Positions 23,898-34,347 are shown, numbered from the stretch's first letter. The stretch: DNA of 64,000 bases from Lentilactobacillus parafarraginis DSM 18390 = JCM 14109 (GCF_001435895.1 NZ_AZFZ01000010.1:1-64000), one strand, 5' to 3'. Notes: a model not told the origin generated them from the sequence alone. Made by a program: numbers and translations.

Positions 23898-26800
23898 ATG
23901 AATCAATGCAAAGTCGAAACCAAACGAACCCATTTCAAGATGTACAAGGCCGGAAAAGTTTGGCTTTTCGCGTCAGTTGCGATGATCAGCTTGGCAACTG
24001 GTACGCTGTCGGGCACATCTGTATTGGCAGATGACTCACAACCGGTGACAACTACTCAGTCCTCGGGTGATCAGTCCCCTGGTTCAGCATCAACAACCCA
24101 GGCAACAGCTTCACAAGGTGTCGATACATCCCAGGGACAGCAAGCACCTCAGAGCACTCAAGCATCAACAGCGACAAATACTGAAGTCGCAGCAACTTCT
24201 AACGAGTCCACAATGCCAGTGAATACAACTACCAGAACCACGGACGAAACGCCATCCCAATCGAATGATCAAGTGGCAACAGAAAGTCAAACAGTACAAG
24301 ATCCCACTCCAAATTCAAATAATCAAGGGGTTCAGCAATCAATAACTAATCAATCCCCAACAGCTCAAGTTACTGAAACAGCACCATCAACAGGTGGAGG
24401 CACCACACCAACAACTAATCAACCTGCAAATCAACAGACATCAAGTTACCCAGTAAACGCCTCTCAAGCCCCTACTGATCAGTCTTCTTCAAACCAAGTT
24501 ACAATCGACTATTCTAACAAAGTCAAAAATAAACAAGTTGATAATTCTGAGCAGAAAGCGGATGAGACAAGTACTAACACCGAAAAGTCACATAACAAAA
24601 CTGCAAATATAGAAAAAACTGCCGAAAAAAGTTCATTAAAAAATACCGATCAAAAAGCACGGGCGCAAACAAAAAAATACATTGATTTCGATGATGTTAA
24701 AGATGATAATCCCAAACAATATCGCCGTATCGTTGTAAGTAAAACAACCGACAATGGGCAGGAATATTATGTCTACTCAGAAAAAGACAACAAATTTACT
24801 TTGGCAGACAACGAGGTGATGAAAGAAATTGCGGCCGCAAAGGACGCTAAAAAGCTTAAAACCTACTACTGGGAAGATCAAGACAAACTAAAGGAAGCTC
24901 TTGACGATCCAGAGAAAGAATTTGCGGATCGGTGGATTTTGGTCCGTGACTCCAAAACACTACCCGAAGGAATTGGGAAAAATTATATCGAAACGCAAGC
25001 TCAGGAATTTTACGATAAGCAGAGTGAATCTAGGCCTGAAAATGCCACTGATTTGATTTTTATTCCTGATGGTGAAGAATATCTCGTTTACGATCCAAAA
25101 AGCGAAACATTCGAGAGTGCCACAGACGAACAAAAAGTGCTGATCACGAACGCCCTAAAAGATCCAAATGCGCCAGTGAAGAGCCGCTATCAAACAAATA
25201 CAGAGCAGTTGGAAAAAGACTATGACTCGAATCTGAAATTTAGCGGTATGTTCCTAATCCGAACGACGAACGAGGAACCCAGCATTCCAAGTGTTACTCG
25301 TTATACAGGGGAAAGAATTGATTATCACTCGCCTAACAGTGGTATTGAAAGCGCTGAAACAAAGACAATTTACAAAGATAATGGTAAATATTACATCTTT
25401 AACAACGGTGTCTTCAGTATGCTTTCTGATTCAGACGAAGCCCTCATTGATTACAAGAATGCTGTTAACAAGGCCGTAACGAATTACTTACCTAAAGATT
25501 ATGAGTCAGAATTACAAAAAGCCGTTAACGATAACCAGTCATTTGTTCAAATTGACGGTCAAATTTATAAAATCGTGTTGACACCACCAGGCCAGGAGCT
25601 TGATCAAAACACTGCTGCCTATACAATTACAAGTCCAGTCAAGATTGACAAAACAGATGGTCAAGAAGCCAACGAGAAATTAGTTCCGCTTGACACAGTC
25701 AATCCAAGCAAAAACGGACTTATATCAGTGATTGACTATACCGTTGATGAAGAGAACAAATTCACCGATGAAATTGGTGCGAATAAAGGCCATACAATTA
25801 AGTTTTCAAGGGGTGGAAGCAATATTGAACATGTCTTAGATGAACCATGGAACAATTACTGGTCTAAAGGGGCAACGGGAGGAATTGTAAAGAACCAGTT
25901 AAATGACAAAGGCTATCCTGTAACTGCCGTTGGCGAGGAAGAATCTCTTGAATATCTTTTCAATCCATCGACTAATTCAGAATTCATAGAATCAAAAATG
26001 AAAAACGGTCATCCAGACATGTTTATTAGCGATGGTGAGGGCGGCTTTAGCTTTGACAGTACTAAAAATCATGCAATTTTAAATGAAGATGGTACGAATA
26101 TCATAATCTACAACAAAGCAAACAAGCCTTCAGAAGACAAAAGTGGCCAATTCTTCCCCTTAGCAGAATTACAAAATTTTTTCGATGACGATGCACCAAT
26201 AGGCTATGAAACCAGCGGCAATAAAGAACTGCATCATTACTTTGGCGTTTCAATGGAAACAAACTACGTTCAACCGGCGAATGGTCAAATTGAGCACAAT
26301 GGCGAAAAAAAACCAATGAAATTCTCATTTAGTGGTGATGACGATTTTTGGCTATTCATTGATGGAAAGCTAGTACTGGATATTGGTGGAATCCACGATA
26401 CGCTTAGTGGTAGCATCAATTTTGCAACTGGTGATATCGAGATACCAACCTATGCAAACGATTCTGGGGAAAATATTCCAACTAATCTAAAAGATATATT
26501 CGGCGCTGATTGGCAAGAAACCGGCAAACAGCATACCATGAAAATCTTCTATCTAGAACGGGGAAATAACCTTTCGAACCTTAAAGTTGACTTCAATCTT
26601 CAACTCCCCGAAAACTACCATGCCGAAAACACTCAATATGATCGGGTTGTAGTCCCTATTGACCCGATTTACATTTATGCGGAAAATCAAGATTTCTCGT
26701 ATACAGAAAACCCTGTATACTCATACGCAACCAGTGATAGATTTGGTGTGGAATTAGTTGATGAGCTCATCCCGCCAGTTACTCCTGACCCAGATCCTAA

Positions 26801-27332
26801 TCCAGATCCCGATCCTGACCCGATTCCCGAAAAACCAAGCCCGGAAACACCAACTCCCGAAAAACCAACCACTCCAGAAATCGAAGTGGAACAAGGATTA
26901 CCGGGACACCCGGACGAAGAAGCCGAAACGGGAGCTGATTTAGAGGATGCTGAGGGGTTGCCTGGGTTACCTAGTAAGTCCACAACAGGCCGCAAACAAA
27001 CCAAACAAGTTGGGACCCAGACAGGTAGCCAATCCAGAAAAGCAGCCAGTGAGTCCGCAATTGCACAACCGATGGGCCTGGGCGCTCAAACCCCATCCGT
27101 AAGTGGTTCTAAAGCAGAATCCCCGACACCACTTGCTAATCAATCAACTCAAACAGCTGCTCCGACTGAAACACCAGCTCAACCCACCTCTCCAGATAAA
27201 ATTGACCAACAATCAATCTTACCGCAAACCGGTGATGAATCGAGTCATTCAATGACAATTGCCGGAATGGTTGTTCTTGCAATTTCTGCGGTGCTTGGCG
27301 GTCTTAAGTTAGCTCGTCGGAAAGTTAAATAA
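23898..27332 (+). CDS. LPXTG-anchored surface protein with fibro-slime domain
   Basis: A 1144-residue wall protein. The KxYKxGKxW signal motif is exact at residues 14-22, then a hydrophobic core ending VLADD. Residues about 45-260 are a Thr/Gln/Ser-rich stalk. The middle (about 260-760) contains repeated modules of KxxYYxxxx-type (ETKTIYKDNGKYYIF, TDLIFIPDGEEYLVY). A fibro-slime/PA14-like domain follows, with GDDDFWLFIDGKLVLDIGG at 813-831. A Pro-rich Asp-Pro repeat (about 960-1000) leads to LPQTG at 1108-1112, a membrane helix and a basic tail. It should be sortase-anchored and mediate adhesion. GAGGTGA is the Shine-Dalgarno for the ATG at 23898, not a GTG start. Confidence 0.92.
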   Translation: MNQCKVETKRTHFKMYKAGKVWLFASVAMISLATGTLSGTSVLADDSQPVTTTQSSGDQSPGSASTTQATASQGVDTSQGQQAPQSTQASTATNTEVAATSNESTMPVNTTTRTTDETPSQSNDQVATESQTVQDPTPNSNNQGVQQSITNQSPTAQVTETAPSTGGGTTPTTNQPANQQTSSYPVNASQAPTDQSSSNQVTIDYSNKVKNKQVDNSEQKADETSTNTEKSHNKTANIEKTAEKSSLKNTDQKARAQTKKYIDFDDVKDDNPKQYRRIVVSKTTDNGQEYYVYSEKDNKFTLADNEVMKEIAAAKDAKKLKTYYWEDQDKLKEALDDPEKEFADRWILVRDSKTLPEGIGKNYIETQAQEFYDKQSESRPENATDLIFIPDGEEYLVYDPKSETFESATDEQKVLITNALKDPNAPVKSRYQTNTEQLEKDYDSNLKFSGMFLIRTTNEEPSIPSVTRYTGERIDYHSPNSGIESAETKTIYKDNGKYYIFNNGVFSMLSDSDEALIDYKNAVNKAVTNYLPKDYESELQKAVNDNQSFVQIDGQIYKIVLTPPGQELDQNTAAYTITSPVKIDKTDGQEANEKLVPLDTVNPSKNGLISVIDYTVDEENKFTDEIGANKGHTIKFSRGGSNIEHVLDEPWNNYWSKGATGGIVKNQLNDKGYPVTAVGEEESLEYLFNPSTNSEFIESKMKNGHPDMFISDGEGGFSFDSTKNHAILNEDGTNIIIYNKANKPSEDKSGQFFPLAELQNFFDDDAPIGYETSGNKELHHYFGVSMETNYVQPANGQIEHNGEKKPMKFSFSGDDDFWLFIDGKLVLDIGGIHDTLSGSINFATGDIEIPTYANDSGENIPTNLKDIFGADWQETGKQHTMKIFYLERGNNLSNLKVDFNLQLPENYHAENTQYDRVVVPIDPIYIYAENQDFSYTENPVYSYATSDRFGVELVDELIPPVTPDPDPNPDPDPDPIPEKPSPETPTPEKPTTPEIEVEQGLPGHPDEEAETGADLEDAEGLPGLPSKSTTGRKQTKQVGTQTGSQSRKAASESAIAQPMGLGAQTPSVSGSKAESPTPLANQSTQTAAPTETPAQPTSPDKIDQQSILPQTGDESSHSMTIAGMVVLAISAVLGGLKLARRKVK

Positions 27333-27367
27333 GTATATTCGAGCAGTTTAATTACCAGTTCCAAAAC

Positions 27368-27406
27368 AAAACCAAGGACGGGATACACTCCCCGTCCTTG
27401 GTTTTT
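27368..27406. terminator. bidirectional terminator
   Basis: AAACCAAGGACGGG pairs with CCCGTCCTTGGTTTTT across a short loop, between the LPXTG gene and the convergent ABC gene. Confidence 0.92.
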
Positions 27407-27426
27407 ACATACTCATCAAATTATTC

Positions 27427-28209
27427 TCATTTCGGATACACCGCCAACCGATTCCCAGTAATCGTCACGGTCTGGATTGGCTTCTGGTAAAAGTGGGTCA
27501 GGCTTTCTTCGTTCAAGACGTCGGCCCGCTTGCCTTTCTGGATAATATGTCCCTGCCGCAACAACAGCACGTTGTTAAAGCACGGCAACAATTCTTCGGT
27601 ATAGTGGGACACCAGCAGCAACGCCGGCCGGTTCGGCATCTCGGCAATTTTGCCAACCCGCTTCAATAATTCCTCACGGGCAAATAAATCCAACCCGTTA
27701 CATGGTTCGTCCAGAATCAATAGTTGCGGATGGGCCATCATCGCCCTGGCAATCAGAACCAGTTGCCGCTCTCCCTGGGACAAAACTTCGTATGATTTCC
27801 CCAGCAATTTCTCGCCACCCATGTCAATTAAAATCTGCCGAGCTTCATCCAGATCTGCCTGGGAAAACTGTTGGTAAATGCCGATACTGGCAAATTTACC
27901 GGAGAGCACGATGAAATCAACCAGGTCGCCCTGATGCAGCATATCCTGTAGCGCGTTACTGACCCAACCAATTTTAGTCTTTAATTCCGGAATATTGGTA
28001 TGCCCGAAGACACCGCCCAGCACTTCCAGGCGCCCGGTTGTTGGCCACAAATCACCGTGGATCATTTTTAACATGGTGGTTTTCCCAGCCCCATTTAATC
28101 CGAGAATCGCCCAGTTTTCATTTTGATTCACTTGCCAATCGATGTGATGCAAAATTTTCTTTTTTCCCCGCGTGACTGAGACGTCATCGAAGCGTAAAAT
28201 TCGTTCCAT
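27427..28209 (-). CDS. ABC transporter ATP-binding protein, YlmA/ModF-like
   Basis: A 260-residue single ABC ATPase: Walker A GLNGAGKT (37-44), signature LSQGE (143-147), Walker B LLILDEP (163-169) and an H-loop in LLLVSHYTEELLP. The sequence around the Walker A and the early tryptophan (ENWAILG) is that of stand-alone YlmA/ModF-like ATPases. No permease gene is nearby, so its partner or substrate is unknown. GGAGGT precedes the ATG. It lies downstream of ilvC but is separated from it by a hairpin. Confidence 0.9.
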   Translation of the reverse strand: MERILRFDDVSVTRGKKKILHHIDWQVNQNENWAILGLNGAGKTTMLKMIHGDLWPTTGRLEVLGGVFGHTNIPELKTKIGWVSNALQDMLHQGDLVDFIVLSGKFASIGIYQQFSQADLDEARQILIDMGGEKLLGKSYEVLSQGERQLVLIARAMMAHPQLLILDEPCNGLDLFAREELLKRVGKIAEMPNRPALLLVSHYTEELLPCFNNVLLLRQGHIIQKGKRADVLNEESLTHFYQKPIQTVTITGNRLAVYPK

Positions 28210-28240
28210 AATCTACCTCCAAAAATGAATATGTATTCAA

Positions 28241-28281
28241 AAGGACTGAATAAACCGGAGTGGTTTTTATTCAGTCCTTTC
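28241..28281 (-). terminator. terminator after ilvC
   Basis: A perfect 15-bp stem (AAAGGACTGAATAAA and complement) with an 11-base loop. The following minus-strand sequence starts TTGAATA, a weak T tract, so leakage into the ABC gene is possible. Confidence 0.65.
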
Positions 28282-28412
28282 GACAAATTTGCTTGGTCAT
28301 TTGTGGTCAAATGACCACTCGCAATCCGCAAGTGCATTTACGGAATCAATTTATCATTTTATTATCGACATGTTTGTTTAGAAAGTGATTCTATGGTTCA
28401 GCAAAGATTGGA

Positions 28413-29459
<1,047 letters not shown>

Positions 29460-29561
29460 TTACGTTAAGTATTTTCTGAAACATTTTGTCGTAGGCGTGT
29501 AACTATGCAACATTAAACAAATTTTCCACTTATGGCACCACCTCCTTACCTGTGAAAAGCT

Positions 29562-31265
29562 TTAGAATCCGATCATGTCGCGGTTGGCATGTCCCGGGGC
29601 AACCATTGGATAAACCTGCTCGGTTACGGGAACCTGGACTTCAACCAGCGTTGACTTCGGATCATCGAAGACATCATTTAACTGCTGTTCTAATGGAATT
29701 TCAGGATCAAGCCGCTGATAATTAATGTCGTAGGCGGCGGCTAATTTCTTGAAATCCGGTTGATGATCAAATAGTGACTTCGAACGGTGATTCGAATAGA
29801 AGGCATCCTGCCATTGTCTAATCATTCCTAATGCATGATTATTCATTAAGAAGATTTTGACGTTTAAGTTTTCAGCCGCTAACACTTCCAGCTCCTCACT
29901 GGTCATCTGAAAGCCGCCATCCCCAACGAAGAGGACAACGTCGCGATCTTGATTGCCAAATTTGGCACCGATCGCGGCTGGCAGCCCATATCCCATGGTT
30001 CCCAGACCACCAGAAGTGACCAATTGCCGCGAATGCTTAAATGGATAGGCCTGAGCCGCCCACATTTGGTGTTGGCCAACATCGGTAACGACAATTGCGT
30101 CACCATTTGTGGCCTTTCCAACTGCCCGAACCACTTCATGGGGATCAAACTCCCCCTTTCCCGGCTTAACACTGTCGGGATGTTGGTCCTGCCAGTCAGT
30201 TGTTAACTGATGCCATGCAAGAATCTGGGGCTTATCAACCGGCCGGCTGTTCATTTCTTGGAGAGCAGCCTTCGCGTCGGCTTCAACCGCATAATCGGCG
30301 TGAAGAATCTTATTTAATTCGTGGGTATCAATATCGATATGCACAATGGTCTTCTGGTCAGCAAAATCCGCTGCCCGTGGAACCATCCGATCATCAAATC
30401 GTGAGCCGATATTTAAGATAAAGTCGCTTTCATCCAGTGCCATGTTGGCGGCGTATGAGCCATGCATCCCGCCCATTCCAAGGAATAGCGGGTCATCACT
30501 TGGAAAAGTTCCTAAACCTAACAGCGTGGTGACAACTGGTAATTCCCAGTTCTGAACGAACTGATTAAATTCTTTAGTTGCGCCAGAAGCGGCAACCCCA
30601 GCCCCAACCACAACGATTGGTTTAGCGGCGTTACTCAAGGCGTTTAACGCCTTGGTAATCGTCTCCTTTTGCGTTTTTCCCAATCGCGGCTTGCTCATTG
30701 CCTTGGTGCGCTTGGCAGCTTCTTCAAAAATGGCGCTGTCGGCAGTCACATCCTTAGGCAAATCGACTAATACAGGGCCCTTACGACCACTTTGAGCAAG
30801 CTTGAATGCTTTAGTAACAACACTATGTAAGTCTTCAACATTCTGAACCTGGAAATTCGCTTTGGTGATCGGTTTGGTCACACTCACAATATCCAACTCT
30901 TGGAATGCATTGGTTCCGATTGCTGATCGCGTTACCTGGCCTGTAAATACAACCAATGGAACTGAGTCCATCTGCGCATCGGCAATTCCAGTCACAACAT
31001 TTCCAGCACCCGGTCCGCTTGTAACACATACAACCCCGGTTTTCCCGGTTGTTTTGGCGTATCCTTCAGCTGCGTGGACCGCGCCCTGTTCATGACGGGT
31101 TAACACATTGCTAAATGATTTCGTGTAAAGCGCGTCATATAAGGGGAGAACGGCACCACCGGGATAGCCAAATAAGAATTCAACATTCTGCTCATTCAAG
31201 GCGTCGACTAAGATTTCGGCACCTGTCTCAGTATCGGTTGCTGGTTTTGATTCTTCTGCTAGCAT
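29562..31265 (-). CDS. ilvB: acetolactate synthase, catalytic subunit
   Basis: A 567-residue ThDP-dependent enzyme joining pyruvate with pyruvate or 2-ketobutyrate, the first common step to Val, Leu and Ile. Visible are the catalytic Glu in LTRHEQGAVHAAEGYA, the ThDP/Mg motif GDGGFQMTSEELEVLAAENL, and the NNHALGMIRQW segment of anabolic AHAS. The ATG at 31265 is chosen over a TTG seven codons upstream, whose region carries the Shine-Dalgarno (GAAAGGA). The small regulatory subunit (ilvN) normally next in line is missing; the 120 bases to ilvC hold no ACT-domain gene. Confidence 0.95.
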   Translation of the reverse strand: MLAEESKPATDTETGAEILVDALNEQNVEFLFGYPGGAVLPLYDALYTKSFSNVLTRHEQGAVHAAEGYAKTTGKTGVVCVTSGPGAGNVVTGIADAQMDSVPLVVFTGQVTRSAIGTNAFQELDIVSVTKPITKANFQVQNVEDLHSVVTKAFKLAQSGRKGPVLVDLPKDVTADSAIFEEAAKRTKAMSKPRLGKTQKETITKALNALSNAAKPIVVVGAGVAASGATKEFNQFVQNWELPVVTTLLGLGTFPSDDPLFLGMGGMHGSYAANMALDESDFILNIGSRFDDRMVPRAADFADQKTIVHIDIDTHELNKILHADYAVEADAKAALQEMNSRPVDKPQILAWHQLTTDWQDQHPDSVKPGKGEFDPHEVVRAVGKATNGDAIVVTDVGQHQMWAAQAYPFKHSRQLVTSGGLGTMGYGLPAAIGAKFGNQDRDVVLFVGDGGFQMTSEELEVLAAENLNVKIFLMNNHALGMIRQWQDAFYSNHRSKSLFDHQPDFKKLAAAYDINYQRLDPEIPLEQQLNDVFDDPKSTLVEVQVPVTEQVYPMVAPGHANRDMIGF

Positions 31266-31364
31266 ATCTGATTCACATCCTTTCAAATCAAGATCATTCT
31301 GACATCGTCACGTTAAGTTGCTCAGAAATATTAATTGCTGAATAACGTTTTGGTGATGGTTGAA

Positions 31365-31393
31365 ATTTAACACGGTTATTTCGAGTTTGTCAA
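31365..31393 (-). promoter_or_regulatory. ilvB-ilvC promoter
   Basis: Minus strand TTGACA (31388-31393), 17 bases, TTAAAT (31365-31370). The leader to the ATG is about 95 bases with no T-box sequence and no I/L/V-rich leader peptide that I can find, unlike the divergent plus-strand genes. Confidence 0.75.
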
Positions 31394-31677
31394 CACCCAA
31401 ATTAGATATTTTTTAATTTGATTCTCATGTTTAGGCGTGAAAACGCTGACACGGTGGTGCTTGAAGCCCGAAAAAACTTTTTTTCGAATCTAAATTCCGG
31501 CAATTGACATGTGATAACTTAGCGAAATTTAATTCTTGCCTAATGACAATACTAGCTTTTTGAAACAAGTCAACCCCTTTTTTGAGGTTTGTTACACACT
31601 GGTGTGACGGTTTTTCGCCCGTTATATGAAGAAAAACTTTTAAATGATTTTCACGGAAAAACTTTTATCGAAACTTG
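31394..31677. other. divergent intergenic region of the ilv cluster
   Basis: Between the ilvBC promoter and the T-box promoter. It contains a palindromic CGAAAAAA/TTTTTTTCG stretch (31470-31487) and repeated GAAAAACTTTT words near 31631-31671. I see no gene. These could be regulator sites, but no known motif is evident. Confidence 0.4.
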
Positions 31678-31965
31678 TTGCATTTTTCACAGCTCGTGTT
31701 ATAGTTAGCGTCAAGTTAAAAAATGAGAAATCGATTCAGGAAGAAGTAACTTGACTGACTGTTAGCAAGAGAGTCCTGGGATGCTGGAACAGGATAGCAA
31801 TCGTTAAGTGAAAGTAGGTCCGGTTTGTAATCGAACAGGTGCTGCCCGATATCCAGCAGTGTATGTACTTCACACGATTGAGACAGTTAGTAACATAACC
31901 GTGAACAAAGGTGGTACCGCGTTAATAACGCCCTTTGAAAAACTTTTTTCGAGGGCGTTTTTATT
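31678..31965 (+). promoter_or_regulatory. T-box riboswitch with promoter
   Basis: Promoter TTGCAT (31678-31683), 16 bases, TATAGT (31700-31705). A long structured leader follows with the T-box core AAAGGTGGTACCGCG (about 31908-31921) and the terminator GCCCT...AGGGC with T tract (31930-31963). This is a tRNA-sensing transcription attenuator. The cluster suggests a branched-chain tRNA; an ATC within GATATCC (near 31849) is one candidate specifier, but I could not fold stem I reliably. Confidence 0.9.
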
Positions 31966-32022
31966 TTTCACTTTTTTGCTTTGATAAGTTTTAGATCTTA
32001 AATTCAGAAAGGAATGATGACC

Positions 32023-32742
32023 ATGACGACTAGCATAATCCCAGCAGCCGCAAATGCGCCAATGCTGAAATACTTCGAATCACAAGGATTCAACGAACTT
32101 TATATCGACAAGGACTCGGTGGAAAACCAATTATTGGGTGGAGATACTAACCGAGTGTTAGCCCTGTCTGACTATGCGCATTATCTGCAGTGCATGAGAA
32201 ATGCTACCAGTGCTCACCTGCTTGCCGATACGTCATTCGGCGGCGATGATGCCGCTAACTGGGCCGACACTGCCGACCAGTTGGTTCGTTGTGGCGCCAA
32301 CACAATCCTAATCAGCGATTACCAAAGCAAGACCTCTAACCACCAGCCCAACCTCCTGCTTGATGAGGACTTTGAGGCTAAGATTCGAACGATGAAGGCT
32401 GAATTGACCGATACAAACACCGATGCAATGGTTAACTTGGGTGGTTTTTCAACGTACGGTATTGACGGCTTGAAAAAGCGCATCCAGATTGCCCGTTCCG
32501 AAAACATCGCCAAGATCTCAATCAGCAACGTTGCCGCAAAGGACCTTTCAATCATCGGGGCCATTATGAAGCCAAACCAAGAAATTGGTTTGGCGATCGA
32601 TAACCCAAAGATGACATTTGGCAGTGCGCAACAGGTTAACCCTGCATTTGTTTTGGATACTTATCATCCCAAGAAAGCCACCCAACAGTGGGTTCAGAAA
32701 GCTGGTCCTTCAGTCGTTCTGCGCCTTTACATGGGCAATTAA
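32023..32742 (+). CDS. PEP-mutase/isocitrate-lyase-like protein, T-box controlled
   Basis: The 239-residue protein weakly matches the PEP mutase/isocitrate lyase TIM-barrel superfamily: LLADTSFGGDDAANWADTAD resembles the (V/I)D.DTGYGD segment, followed by QLVRCGANTILISDYQ (the aGa.gi.iED strand) and later AMVNLGGFSTYGIDGLKKRI. Several usual catalytic residues, including the KKCGH-type loop, are absent, so a lyase activity is unsure. It sits between ilvBC and ilvA and is directly under a T-box, so it should serve branched-chain amino-acid or keto-acid metabolism. The ATG at 32023 is preferred to two ATGs overlapping the Shine-Dalgarno. I cannot name the reaction. Confidence 0.7.
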   Translation: MTTSIIPAAANAPMLKYFESQGFNELYIDKDSVENQLLGGDTNRVLALSDYAHYLQCMRNATSAHLLADTSFGGDDAANWADTADQLVRCGANTILISDYQSKTSNHQPNLLLDEDFEAKIRTMKAELTDTNTDAMVNLGGFSTYGIDGLKKRIQIARSENIAKISISNVAAKDLSIIGAIMKPNQEIGLAIDNPKMTFGSAQQVNPAFVLDTYHPKKATQQWVQKAGPSVVLRLYMGN

Positions 32743-32766
32743 TTGAGAAATCGCGTATCTTAAATC

Positions 32767-32810
32767 AAAATCCGGGACCACTGTCAATTTCGCAGTGGTC
32801 CCGGATTTTT
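32767..32810 (+). terminator. strong terminator between the T-box gene and ilvA
   Basis: A perfect 17-bp stem (AAAATCCGGGACCACTG with complement) and a run of T. It begins 25 bases after the upstream stop and ends 27 bases before the ilvA ATG, leaving no room for a promoter in between. Confidence 0.92.
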
Positions 32811-32837
32811 AGTTCAAGAAAGGAAAGTGAGATTTAT

Positions 32838-34106
32838 ATGCAAACAAGAACAAGTAAACTTAACGCAACTGATGTGACCAACGCCTACGAGGTTTTAAAG
32901 CCGATTGTCACCCATACGGATCTACAGTACAGCCGCTACTTATCCGATCGGTACCACGCCAACGTGTATCTGAAACGTGAGGATCAACAGCTGGTTCGCT
33001 CCTTCAAACTTCGCGGGGCCTACTACGCCATTTCCCAAACACCGGAAGGCACCCGAAAAGCCGGGGTTGTCTGTGCAAGTGCCGGAAATCACGCCCAGGG
33101 GGTTGCCTGGACCTGTAAACGGATGAAAATTCCGGCCACCATCTTCATGCCAACCACCACCCCTGCCCAAAAGGTCGGTCAGGTGAAATACTTTGGCGGC
33201 GACTACGTGACCATCAAGTTAACCGGCGACACATTTGACCAATCCGCGGACGCGGCTTTGGACTTCTGTCAGGAAAACGGCCAAACCTTCATTGCTCCGT
33301 TCGACAACCTCAACACGATGGCGGGTCAGGGGACCATCGCCGTTGAAATCTTTAACGACGCAAAAAAACAGAACCTCCAAATCGACGACCTGTTCGTTGC
33401 AATCGGCGGCGGTGGTCTGCTAAGTGGGATTAGTACATACACCAAGTCCGTGAGTCCCAAAACTGAAATTGTCGGCGTTGAACCCAGTGGTGCCGCTTCG
33501 ATGAAGGCCGCATTTGATGCTGGGCACCCCGTCGATCTCGAGCAACTGGATAAATTTGTCGACGGCGCGGCGGTTCAAAAGGTCGGCGAACTGACCTACG
33601 CAACTTGTCGGGCAAACGTGGATCGATTATGCCAGGTGCCGGACGGACAGGTCTGCAATACAATTTTGGACCTGTATAGCAAAACGGCGATCGTTGCCGA
33701 ACCGGCCGGTGCCCTGAGTGTTGCCGCCCTGGAAGCCAACAAGGATAAGATTGCCGGCAAAACGGTGGTTTGTGTCATCTCTGGTGGGAATAACGACATC
33801 AACCGGATGCAGGAAATCGAAGAACGGTCGCTCATCTACAACGGCCAGCAACACTACTTCATCGTCAACTTCGCGCAACGGGCCGGTGCCCTCCGTGAAT
33901 TTGTCAATGAAGTCCTCAATCCCGACGATGATATCACGAAGTTTGAGTACACCAAAAAGGTCAACAGTACCATGGGCCCCGTCCTCATCGGGGTTCGGCT
34001 TGGAAACGTTGATAACCTGGACGCGTTATTGGCCCGCGTGAAGCGCTTCGACCCGAAGTACATTAACCTGCAGGAAAACCAAATGCTCTACCGGATGTTA
34101 GTTTAA
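32838..34106 (+). CDS. ilvA: threonine ammonia-lyase (threonine deaminase)
   Basis: A 422-residue PLP enzyme converting threonine to 2-ketobutyrate, the entry to isoleucine. PLP-binding Lys57 is in VRSFKLRGAYYA; the phosphate-binding GGGGL loop is VAIGGGGLLSG. A C-terminal ACT-like regulatory domain (about residues 335-422, HYFIVNFAQRAGALREFVNE) implies feedback control by isoleucine/valine; the short form has one such domain. The start at 32838 has AAAGGAAAG upstream; a longer open frame from 32688 runs through the terminator and the end of the upstream gene and is not real. How it is transcribed behind that terminator is unclear. Confidence 0.94.
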   Translation: MQTRTSKLNATDVTNAYEVLKPIVTHTDLQYSRYLSDRYHANVYLKREDQQLVRSFKLRGAYYAISQTPEGTRKAGVVCASAGNHAQGVAWTCKRMKIPATIFMPTTTPAQKVGQVKYFGGDYVTIKLTGDTFDQSADAALDFCQENGQTFIAPFDNLNTMAGQGTIAVEIFNDAKKQNLQIDDLFVAIGGGGLLSGISTYTKSVSPKTEIVGVEPSGAASMKAAFDAGHPVDLEQLDKFVDGAAVQKVGELTYATCRANVDRLCQVPDGQVCNTILDLYSKTAIVAEPAGALSVAALEANKDKIAGKTVVCVISGGNNDINRMQEIEERSLIYNGQQHYFIVNFAQRAGALREFVNEVLNPDDDITKFEYTKKVNSTMGPVLIGVRLGNVDNLDALLARVKRFDPKYINLQENQMLYRMLV

Positions 34107-34274
34107 TCGCAAAAAATGAGAACCTCTAATCTTTTTATCACAATTGTCCCGGTCACTAACCCCAATCGGTTAAGCGGCCGGGGCTGTATTGTATCAAGCT
34201 TCCAGCAAGCAATATTCTTGACTTTTGAAAATTAATTGCTCCAAATTATAGGGGTTTTCCCTTAATTTCGAAAG

Positions 34275-34304
34275 TTACTATTTACAAGTGAGGATAATTA
34301 TAAT
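34275..34304 (+). promoter_or_regulatory. promoter of the ilvD leader
   Basis: TTACTA (34275-34280), 18 bases, TATAAT (34299-34304), with a predicted start near 34311. That gives a 270-base leader before ilvD containing the leader peptide and attenuator. The upstream stretch from 34107 holds a GC-rich hairpin (CCCGG/CCGGG) without a T tract and no gene. Confidence 0.6.
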
Positions 34305-34347
34305 AAGCTTAATGCAATTCTCATACAAGTGAAAGGAAATACCGACT

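Noticed and set aside
26770-26900. Tandem Asp-Pro repeat as a CRISPR-like or DNA repeat
   Set aside because: The repeat is in codons (PDPNPDPDP) within a coding region; there are no spacers.
26687-27004. 105-codon antisense frame opposite the Pro/Asp-rich region of the LPXTG protein
   Set aside because: It is the Gly/Ser-rich mirror of a Pro-Asp repeat, produced by codon composition, with no start signals.
29465-29520. Possible ilvN remnant or leader peptide between ilvB and ilvC
   Set aside because: Short frames there (up to 17 codons) show neither ACT-domain sequence nor an Ile/Leu/Val run.
32688-32837. N-terminal extension of ilvA upstream of 32838
   Set aside because: It would read through the end of the previous gene and a 17-bp terminator hairpin; ilvA proteins start near the chosen ATG.
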